Assembly (NCBI GenBank): GCA_017882065.1 | Contig: JADGQD010000141.1 | Location: 1 to 5,318, forward strand | Direction: 5' to 3' | Origin: Anaerolineales bacterium | Lineage (GTDB): Bacteria > Chloroflexota > Anaerolineae > Anaerolineales > Villigracilaceae | DNA length: 5,318 nucleotides | Part shown: in pieces, positions 1 through 4,266 of the stretch | Layout: every line of letters starts with the position of its first letter | How positions within the stretch are numbered: the stretch's first letter is position 1 | The notes under the pieces: model-generated | What the model was told of the DNA's origin: nothing | Database searches by the model: none | Seen by the model: only the letters and a program-made list of their open reading frames with translations | Program-made: the position numbers and the translations under genes

Positions 1-1
1 C

Positions 2-274
2 CTGGAATTTCCGCTCTGGTCCGAATGGGTCCCGAACCGCGCCCGTCTCGATTATCAAGTTTATCCCCGGCTGACCGCCATGGCCGAGACCGGTTGGACG
101 CCGAAAGACAAGAAAGACTTCAAAGACTTCTGCCGCAGATTGGAGAACCTCCTGGGTCGGCTGGACCACTTGGGGGTCCGCTACGCACCGCTCAAAGAGG
201 CGGAGCCGCCGAAAGTCAGGCAATGGTTCGGAATCTTTACCATCCCCCAACCGCAGACCAGAACGGTTGAGTAA
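2..274 (+). CDS. beta-N-acetylhexosaminidase, glycoside hydrolase family 20, C-terminal fragment
   Basis: The reading frame enters from the left edge and ends at TAA (272-274), leaving 90 residues of the C-terminus. The fragment opens with LEFPLWSEWVP, followed by a segment containing YPRLTAMAETGW. This matches the last strand and helix of the GH20 (beta/alpha)8 barrel, where a Trp-x-Glu pair lines the GlcNAc pocket (visible Trp at fragment residue 6, Glu at residue 8). It continues into the usual closing helix with DFKDFCRRL and the 'LDxLGVxYAP' ending. GH20 enzymes remove terminal N-acetylhexosamine by substrate-assisted catalysis, using an Asp-Glu pair that would lie upstream of this window. 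The last ~25 residues form a short proline-rich tail. An internal ATG at 80 is the Met of TAMAE and not a start. No signal peptide can be judged because the N-terminus is missing. The family call is from motif memory; it is confident for GH20 but not for the exact substrate. Confidence 0.85.
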   Translation: MEFPLWSEWVPNRARLDYQVYPRLTAMAETGWTPKDKKDFKDFCRRLENLLGRLDHLGVRYAPLKEAEPPKVRQWFGIFTIPQPQTRTVE

Positions 275-279
275 TGTGG

Positions 280-288
280 TGCTATACT
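280..288 (+). promoter_or_regulatory. extended -10 promoter for the four-cysteine protein gene
   Basis: TGC-TATACT matches the extended -10 pattern TGN-TATAAT at eight of nine positions. It starts just after the stop codon of the upstream hydrolase. There is no good -35 box at 16-18 bp, as is usual for extended -10 promoters. Transcription would begin near 295, leaving a ~15-nt leader containing the Shine-Dalgarno AGGAG (299-303), six bases before the ATG at 310. This suggests the small gene can be transcribed independently of the hydrolase. Inferred from sequence pattern only. Confidence 0.5.
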
Positions 289-309
289 TTGCATAAACAG
301 GAGATCGCC

Positions 310-588
310 ATGAGTTTCTTTAAAAAACTTTTCTCGCCTCCCCGCCCCACCGGAACGTTATATCCATTTTCCGTCAAATGCAAGCGCTGCGGCGAAACCA
401 TCCATGCGCAGGTCAATGTCAATAACGAACCCAGCCTGGAACTGGACGAGAAAGGCAAGCCCTATTACACCTGCCGCAAGGTGCTGATCGGCAACGGGCA
501 CTGTTATCAGCAGATTGAAGTGCTCTTCAAATTCGATGAGGGCCGGCGCGTGCTCGACCGGAAAATCAGTGGCGGAGAGTTCGTCTAG
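310..588 (+). CDS. small four-cysteine protein of unknown function, possible zinc-ribbon-like fold
   Basis: A 92-residue protein I do not recognise by name. ATG 310 is chosen because AGGAG (299-303) lies six bases upstream. An in-frame ATG at 274 would overlap the previous stop and the predicted promoter, so it is not used. The first ten residues are basic and aromatic (MSFFKKLFSP). They are followed by a Pro-rich linker and a core with Cys24-x2-Cys27 (KCKRCG), Cys55 and Cys65. One CxxC knuckle plus a second Cys pair nine residues apart suggests metal binding, but the second pair is not a standard CxxC knuckle. The C-terminal third alternates hydrophobic and charged residues (QQIEVLFKFDEGRR) like beta strands, ending in ISGGEFV. 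There is no membrane segment or signal peptide, so it is probably cytosolic. It converges on dnaA across a shared stem-loop. I have a vague impression of similar short proteins in Anaerolineae, not verified. Confidence 0.75.
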   Translation: MSFFKKLFSPPRPTGTLYPFSVKCKRCGETIHAQVNVNNEPSLELDEKGKPYYTCRKVLIGNGHCYQQIEVLFKFDEGRRVLDRKISGGEFV

Positions 589-626
589 GACTGATCATAG
601 CCCCAGGGACTGGTTTCTATACAACA

Positions 627-670
627 ATCATAAACCATCCCGGCGAAAACTCGTCGGGATGGTTTATGAT
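627..670. terminator. 20-bp stem-loop between converging genes, probable bidirectional terminator
   Basis: Arms 627-646 and 651-670 pair over 20 bp around a 4-nt AAAC loop. On plus-strand RNA the only imperfection is a G-U wobble (643 with 654). On minus-strand RNA the same position is an A-C mismatch. It sits 38 bp past the small protein's stop and 17 bp past the dnaA stop, exactly where converging transcripts must end. A strong U-run immediately after the stem is missing in both directions (the plus side continues with ccaaaaacag), so it may stop polymerase poorly alone, or act mainly to protect 3' ends. Confidence 0.6.
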
Positions 671-687
671 CCAAAAACAGGCACGTC

Positions 688-2022
688 TCACGCGTACAAC
701 TGCTGCCGGATCTGAACCACCTGCCGGCGCACTTTGTCATCACGTTCGAGCAGGTCGCCTATTTTCTCGCAGGCATACATGACCGTGGTATGGTCGCGGC
801 CGCCCAGAGCCAGTCCGATTTGGGGAAGGGACATATTAGTCTCACGCATCAGGTACATGGCGATCTGGCGCGGCAGGGCCACATCCCGCGACCGGTCGGG
901 ACTGAGGAGACGGTCTACAGATAGATTGAAGGTCTTGGCGACCATATCCACCACCGCACCGGGTTTCACGTCGCCGCGCTGGTGCAGGAGGTCGGCCAGG
1001 GCCACGTCGGCCAGTTGAGGGGTCAGGGCCAAGCCGCTCAGATCGGCAAAAGCCACAATGCGATTGAGTGCCCCCTCCAGTTCGCGGATATTTGACTGGA
1101 CTCGGCGGGCGATCAGGTCCAGGATCTCGGCAGGTACTGCATGTCCCAAGCGTTCGGCCTTCGAGCGCAGGATTGCCAGGCGGGTTTCCAGGTCGGGCAG
1201 TTGGATGTCAGCGGTCAGACCCCATTCGAAGCGCGAACGCAAACGTTCTTCCAGCGTGACCAGCGACTTGGGTGGGCGGTCGGAGGAAACAATAATCTGC
1301 TTGTTTTGTCCATGCAGGGTATTGAAGGTGTGGAAGAATTCCTCCTGCGTGGATTCCTTCCCGGCAATGAACTGGATATCATCCACCAACAGCACGTCCG
1401 CCGAGCGATACTTATCCCGGAAGGCTTGGGTGGTATGCGACCGGATGGCATTAATCATATCGTTGGTAAATTCTTCGGAAGAGACATAGAGCACACGCAG
1501 ACCGTGCTCCTGGCAATAATTCCCGATGGCATGTAATAAATGAGTCTTTCCCAAACCCACCCCCCCATACAGGAACAGTGGATTATAAGCCGTGGCCGGG
1601 CTTTCGGCGACGGCCTGTGAGGCAGCATGCGCCAGACGGTTATTCGGACCGACGATAAAATTGTCAAAAGTGTAACGGGGATTGAGCGTGACACTGCGCG
1701 GACCCTGCGACATGTTCAGCGCAACGCCGGGAATCTCTTCCGCAGCAGCCGGTTCCGATACCGTTTCGGCATTTCCGTTGGCATTGACGACGAAGGCCAC
1801 ATCCACAGACCGGTTCATGATACCCATCAACAGGCGTGTCACTGTACTGGAAAGACGGTTTTCCAGCCAATCGCGGGCATAGGCGTTGCGCACGCCGATC
1901 GTAAACAACCCATCCTCATAAGAAAAGATCTGAGTATCGCGCACCCAGGTATCAAAAGATGCCTTTGGCATCTCCATTTGGAGTTGCCCCAGTGCTGACT
2001 GCCAGGCTTTCTCGGCGTCCAT
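688..2022 (-). CDS. dnaA: chromosomal replication initiator protein DnaA
   Basis: 444 residues, normal length for DnaA, the AAA+ ATPase that binds DnaA boxes and opens the origin. Domain I (about 1-75, AWQSALGQLQ, FDTWVRDT) mediates self-association and helicase loading. A short variable domain II follows (about 80-112). Domain III holds Walker A GGVGLGKT (153-160), Walker B LLVDD (211-215), sensor 1 IIVSSD (243-248), the box VII/arginine-finger segment ERLRSRFEWGL (Arg260, Arg264) and sensor 2 NIRELEGALNR with Arg313. Domain IV ends in the helix-turn-helix signature GGRDHTTVMYACEK (407-420), which contacts the DnaA box. All key residues are present, so the protein should be active. Start: ATG 2022 has GGAGG five bases upstream. 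The in-frame TTG at 2034 is rejected because it overlaps that ribosome site. No dnaN follows; the next gene downstream is on the opposite strand. Confidence 0.98.
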   Translation of the reverse strand: MDAEKAWQSALGQLQMEMPKASFDTWVRDTQIFSYEDGLFTIGVRNAYARDWLENRLSSTVTRLLMGIMNRSVDVAFVVNANGNAETVSEPAAAEEIPGVALNMSQGPRSVTLNPRYTFDNFIVGPNNRLAHAASQAVAESPATAYNPLFLYGGVGLGKTHLLHAIGNYCQEHGLRVLYVSSEEFTNDMINAIRSHTTQAFRDKYRSADVLLVDDIQFIAGKESTQEEFFHTFNTLHGQNKQIIVSSDRPPKSLVTLEERLRSRFEWGLTADIQLPDLETRLAILRSKAERLGHAVPAEILDLIARRVQSNIRELEGALNRIVAFADLSGLALTPQLADVALADLLHQRGDVKPGAVVDMVAKTFNLSVDRLLSPDRSRDVALPRQIAMYLMRETNMSLPQIGLALGGRDHTTVMYACEKIGDLLERDDKVRRQVVQIRQQLYA

Positions 2023-2027
2023 TTCTT

Positions 2028-2032
2028 CCTCC
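2028..2032 (-). promoter_or_regulatory. Shine-Dalgarno of dnaA, decides the start codon
   Basis: GGAGG read on the minus strand lies five bases before ATG 2022 (AAGAA spacer). The longer in-frame TTG start at 2034 begins inside the same purine stretch, so a ribosome bound here would use the ATG. This sets DnaA at 444 rather than 448 residues. Confidence 0.8.
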
Positions 2033-2064
2033 AAACATGCTGATTTTCGGCGTTTTGGTACAGG

Positions 2065-2101
2065 GATAGAAGCCCACTGCTCAGGCAGTGGGGAAGCTAT
2101 C
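2065..2101. repeat. imperfect palindrome / hairpin in the dnaA leader
   Basis: Inner arms CCCACTGC (2073-2080) and GCAGTGGG (2085-2092) pair perfectly around TCAG. Outer arms GATAG (2065-2069) and CTATC (2097-2101) pair across a 3x4 internal loop. The total is 13 bp, and it would fold as RNA or single-stranded DNA. It lies in the transcribed leader of dnaA, about 43 bases before the ATG. No U-run follows on the minus strand, so a terminator role for dnaA is unlikely. The plus-strand side is U-rich (ttattattc). The form 'aagCCCACTGC...GCAGTGGGgaag' recalls the subterminal hairpin at right ends of IS200/IS605 elements, but no transposase or other end is visible. Confidence 0.6.
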
Positions 2102-2137
2102 TTATTATTCAGTTCTTACCAACTTACTTCTCAGGGG

Positions 2138-2161
2138 GGAGGATAACGCGAACTATCCTTC
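2138..2161. promoter_or_regulatory. inverted repeat at the predicted dnaA transcription start, possible operator
   Basis: AGGATA (2140-2145) and TATCCT (2154-2159) are perfect inverted arms 8 bp apart. On plus-strand RNA the stem extends to 8 bp through a G-U and a G-C pair (2138-2161). It covers roughly +2 to +25 of the transcript predicted from the promoter at 2170-2178. That placement suits a repressor site or a 5'-end hairpin. The left arm reads TTATCCTCC on the minus strand, seven of nine matches to the DnaA box TTATCCACA, so DnaA autoregulation is conceivable but weakly supported. Confidence 0.4.
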
Positions 2162-2169
2162 ACGAGTTC

Positions 2170-2178
2170 ATTCTAGCA
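2170..2178 (-). promoter_or_regulatory. extended -10 promoter for dnaA
   Basis: Read on the minus strand this is TGC-TAGAAT, an extended -10 (TGN-TATAAT) with one mismatch. At 17 bp upstream only TGGAAC (three of six) is found as a -35. Transcription would start near 2163, giving dnaA a ~140-nt leader that contains the inverted repeat at 2138-2161 and the hairpin at 2065-2101. It is the best promoter match between the kinase and dnaA after the TATAAT at 2420-2425. Confidence 0.5.
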
Positions 2179-2217
2179 GAAAAAGTGGATTTGTTCCATA
2201 CGCCAAACCTACGCTAT

Positions 2218-2257
2218 CTTAAAAACATTCAAATTTTTAAGGTGTCTCCAACCTTAA
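2218..2257. repeat. overlapping A/T-rich inverted repeats (competing hairpins)
   Basis: CTTAAAAA (2218-2225) and TTTTTAAG (2234-2241) are perfect 8-bp inverted arms around CATTCAAA. TTAAGGT (2237-2243) and ACCTTAA (2251-2257) are perfect 7-bp arms around GTCTCCA. The two hairpins share 2237-2241 and so exclude each other. The TTTTTAAG arm can also pair with CTTAAAAAA at 2400-2408. Read on the minus strand, they could end the putative small RNA, or separate it from the dnaA promoter. No clean hairpin-plus-U-run terminator is present, but T5 occurs at 2221-2225 on the minus strand. Confidence 0.45.
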
Positions 2258-2414
2258 CACAACTTTCTAATAAATCCATCCTCCGGCTGAACTTCTTCGA
2301 ACCGCGCTCCCCCACAGACGCCTTAGGAAGATCGCTTATTGCCATAGGTTGGGTTTCGCCAGGAGCACTTACAGGGCTACTGGAGGAGCTCTGCCCAATC
2401 TTAAAAAATCCTGT
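2221..2414 (-). ncRNA. putative structured small RNA, 6S-like architecture
   Basis: A perfect TATAAT on the minus strand (2420-2425) predicts a start near 2412-2414, and the segment down to 2221 contains no convincing gene. Three helices nest in order. An A/U-rich closing stem joins 2400-2409 to 2233-2241 with one bulge. UCCUCC (2382-2387) pairs with GGAGGA (2279-2284). GUGCUCC (2362-2368) pairs with GGAGCGC (2304-2310) with one G-U. The two inner helices flank an asymmetric 13/19-nt open region, and a ~50-nt apical loop remains. The ~190-nt length, long rod shape and central bubble are what 6S RNA, the RNA polymerase mimic, looks like. I cannot match primary sequence to 6S from memory. It could instead be a long dnaA leader or an unrelated RNA. 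Ends are approximate. Confidence 0.35.
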
Positions 2415-2419
2415 ATGAA

Positions 2420-2448
2420 ATTATAGCCATGTGTGTGAAACGTGAAAC
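2420..2448 (-). promoter_or_regulatory. TATAAT promoter with tandem GTTTCAC repeat
   Basis: On the minus strand TATAAT (2420-2425) is a perfect -10 box. Immediately upstream, after a 9-bp gap, lies GTTTCACGTTTCAC, a head-to-tail duplication of a 7-mer (2435-2441 and 2442-2448), occupying the -35 region. The best -35 reading is TTCACG at 15 bp, a poor fit, so the repeat may bind an activator or repressor. It would drive the putative small RNA, or a ~390-nt dnaA leader if transcription reads through. It lies just past the kinase gene's stop. Confidence 0.5.
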
Positions 2449-2453
2449 GCACA

Positions 2454-2472
2454 ATCCAGCGTTTCGTTGGAT
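2454..2472. terminator. short hairpin after the histidine kinase gene
   Basis: ATCCAGCG (2454-2461) and CGTTGGAT (2465-2472) form an 8-bp stem with a TTT loop (one G-U on plus RNA, an A-C mismatch on minus RNA). It lies 13 bp past the kinase stop, where a terminator is expected. On the minus strand the T6 run comes before the stem, not after it, so intrinsic termination would be weak. Confidence 0.3.
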
Positions 2473-2485
2473 AAAAAATGGGGAT

Positions 2486-4174
2486 TCAGGCATCTGTTTG
2501 TGCCGGGAGGCGCGGCACCCAGGCAAGAATGGATGTCCCTTCGCCGGAGGCGGAAGTGATATCCACGTCGCCGCCCACGTTCTGGACGCGCGTCTGCATA
2601 TTGGCCAGGCCGTGGCCGACTGTCTTGCTGGTTTTATCAATTTCAAAGCCTTGCCCATCATCCGAGATTTCCAACAGCACACGGTCGGAAGTGGTCCACA
2701 AATCTATCGTGACCTTGGAGGCTTTGGCATGTTTGGCGATATTTGCCAGGGCCTCCTGGCATATGTGGAAGAGGGATATGGCATGCATTTGCGGCAGGTC
2801 AGACAAAGGTTCTTTTGGCCCGGCCAGGCTGACCTCCACCTTGGTGTTCTGACGGAACTCCGAGATCAGCCGTCCCAGACCCTCGATAAGACTCTCACCC
2901 TGCAACTGGCGCGGGCGCAGGTCGAGGATGTAGCTGCGAATATCGCGGATGGTATGGTTCAGGTCTTCCATCGCCTTCTGCAGGCGGTCTTCGGCAAACT
3001 TTGGATTCTCACGCAACAACATGCGCGCGTTCTCCAGCGCCAGGCCAACACCATAGATGGATTGGATGGTGCCATCGTGCAGGTCCATGCCGATGCGTTC
3101 GCGCTCTTCCAGCACCGCCAGACGGCGGACATTGGAATGCAGGCGGGCATTCTCGATCGCCGTCCCGGCCCCGGCAGACACCGAAACCAGCAGTTGGAGT
3201 TCGCTCTTGGAGATTGTCTTGCGGCTGCGGGTGGCGATGGTCAACACGCCGACCACTTCGCCGCGCGCCGTCAGCGGGATGCAGGCGATCTGCTTGAACC
3301 CGGCCTCCACCACCGCCTGGCGAGTGCCTTGCTCATCCCGGTCGAGATGATTACTGATGACCGGTTGGTGCGTCTGTGCAGCCTGGCCGACCATCCCCTC
3401 GCCGATCCTGAACCGGTTACGGGTCCAGAAGGCTTCGGCGGCCTCGCCGCGGTGCAGTACCAGGCGCAGAGTCTCGCCATCTTCTTCTTTCAGGAAAATT
3501 TCACCGGCCTCCACCTTGAAATGAGCCATCAGCAGGGCAAGTGTTTTATCCAGGATTTCTTCGAGTTCCAGCGAGGATGCCAGCGCCGTCCCAATCTGGT
3601 TGAGAAGATCCAGTTGGTCATTGCGACGGGTGAGGGTCGCCTCATGTTCCTGCAATCTTTTATAGAGACGGGCATTTTCAATGGCTGCCCCCGCATAAGC
3701 GGCCAGAATTTCAATTATCTTTTCGTCGTCAGGGTTGAATTCGGAATCGCCAATTTTTTCGGTCAAGTAAATCTGGCCCAGCTGTCTTCCCCCGATGCGG
3801 ATGGGCACACCCAACAGCGCGTGCATTTCGGCGTGACCGGGCGGGAAGCCGACCGAGCGGGGGTCGTCTTCAATCTCCGGGATGCGGACGTTACCGCTAT
3901 CGCCGTGCATCAGCGCGCCAATCAGACCCAGTCCGCGCGGCGGGTGAGGGATCTGCTTGATTTCTTCGGCTGTCATGCCCACGGTAATGAATTGCTTGAG
4001 TTTCCCCTCATCGTCCAACACGCCCAGCGCGGCGTACTTTGCCCCGGCCTGTTCGCGGGCCAGCGCGGCAATACGCTCCAATAAAGTTTCGAGCGAGACC
4101 TCCTTGACCAGTTCCAGACTCGCCCGGTGTAATGCGATCAATCTGTCTTGCAGCTCTTCACGCGTCAGGAGCAT
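2486..4174 (-). CDS. cytosolic GAF-GAF sensor histidine kinase, NarL/DevS type (HisKA_3, HATPase)
   Basis: 562 residues with no signal peptide or membrane segment, so a soluble sensor. After a short N-terminal helix come GAF1 (about 28-170), a coiled linker (170-195), GAF2 (about 198-345), a signalling helix, then HisKA_3 dimerisation/phosphoacceptor RERIGMDLHDGTIQSIYG with His366. The ATPase follows: N-box ICQEALANIAKHAKA (471-485, Asn478), G1 DDGQGF (505-510), G2 GHGLANMQTRV (520-530). Such kinases autophosphorylate on His and pass phosphate to a NarL/LuxR-type regulator. GAF1 resembles the mycobacterial DosS/DevS GAF-A, including SVGFPPGHAEMHALLGVPI (107-125); His114 may correspond to the DosS haem ligand, so a gas or redox sensor is possible, not proven. 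ATG 4174 has GAGGTG five bases upstream. No response regulator is adjacent in view, so its partner is encoded elsewhere. Divergent from the HMG-CoA reductase gene. Confidence 0.95.
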   Translation of the reverse strand: MLLTREELQDRLIALHRASLELVKEVSLETLLERIAALAREQAGAKYAALGVLDDEGKLKQFITVGMTAEEIKQIPHPPRGLGLIGALMHGDSGNVRIPEIEDDPRSVGFPPGHAEMHALLGVPIRIGGRQLGQIYLTEKIGDSEFNPDDEKIIEILAAYAGAAIENARLYKRLQEHEATLTRRNDQLDLLNQIGTALASSLELEEILDKTLALLMAHFKVEAGEIFLKEEDGETLRLVLHRGEAAEAFWTRNRFRIGEGMVGQAAQTHQPVISNHLDRDEQGTRQAVVEAGFKQIACIPLTARGEVVGVLTIATRSRKTISKSELQLLVSVSAGAGTAIENARLHSNVRRLAVLEERERIGMDLHDGTIQSIYGVGLALENARMLLRENPKFAEDRLQKAMEDLNHTIRDIRSYILDLRPRQLQGESLIEGLGRLISEFRQNTKVEVSLAGPKEPLSDLPQMHAISLFHICQEALANIAKHAKASKVTIDLWTTSDRVLLEISDDGQGFEIDKTSKTVGHGLANMQTRVQNVGGDVDITSASGEGTSILAWVPRLPAQTDA

Positions 4175-4195
4175 TCGGACACCTCAATACAGACA

Positions 4196-4225
4196 ATTTT
4201 ACTCTACATATACGCTTTATGACAA
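4196..4225 (-). promoter_or_regulatory. promoter for the histidine kinase gene
   Basis: On the minus strand TTGTCA (4220-4225, five of six to TTGACA) stands 18 bp from TAAAAT (4196-4201, five of six to TATAAT). Transcription would begin near 4189, leaving only ~15 nt before ATG 4174, just enough for the GAGGTG Shine-Dalgarno (4180-4185). This is the only promoter in the window with both a good -35 and a good -10. Confidence 0.55.
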
Positions 4226-4251
4226 GTTTGATAGATTTTGCCAGCCCTCCC

Positions 4252-4260
4252 TGATAAAAT
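4252..4260 (+). promoter_or_regulatory. extended -10 promoter for HMG-CoA reductase, predicting a leaderless mRNA
   Basis: TGA-TAAAAT fits TGN-TATAAT with one mismatch. Only six bases separate it from ATG 4267, so the expected start point falls on or next to the A of the ATG. No Shine-Dalgarno is visible in the 20 bases before the ATG. No -35 stands at 17 bp; TTGATA (4228-4233) is 21 bp away, too far for normal contact. It lies back to back with the kinase promoter in a 92-bp shared region. Confidence 0.5.
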
Positions 4261-4266
4261 GGATGC

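Noticed and set aside
25..270. An 81-codon frame overlapping the GH20 fragment in another frame.
   Set aside because: It is the same-strand shadow of the hexosaminidase end, rich in Arg, Pro and Gly without motifs.
2034..2036. Upstream TTG start for dnaA giving 448 residues.
   Set aside because: The TTG overlaps the GGAGG ribosome site that correctly serves the ATG at 2022.
2221..2414. Known riboswitch, T-box, SRP RNA, tmRNA or RNase P RNA in the structured segment.
   Set aside because: I looked for remembered core motifs (T-box GGTGG anti-terminator, SRP GGAAG/AGCA loop, TPP CTGAGA, FMN AGGG cores) and found none.
2185..2418. A 77-codon plus-strand frame (GTG start) in the dnaA upstream region.
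   Set aside because: There is no Shine-Dalgarno, no recognisable domain and an ordinary random length. It overlaps the minus-strand promoter and folded segment, which explain the region better.
2023..2485. Possible replication origin upstream of dnaA.
   Set aside because: Only two 7/9 DnaA-box matches are found and there is no clustered array. The A/T-rich part is short. It stays possible but is not supported.
2429..4084. A 551-codon open frame on the plus strand opposite the histidine kinase.
   Set aside because: It is the antisense shadow of a long G+C-biased gene. Its translation is rich in His, Gln and Arg, shows no family motif, and the minus-strand protein has complete kinase motifs.
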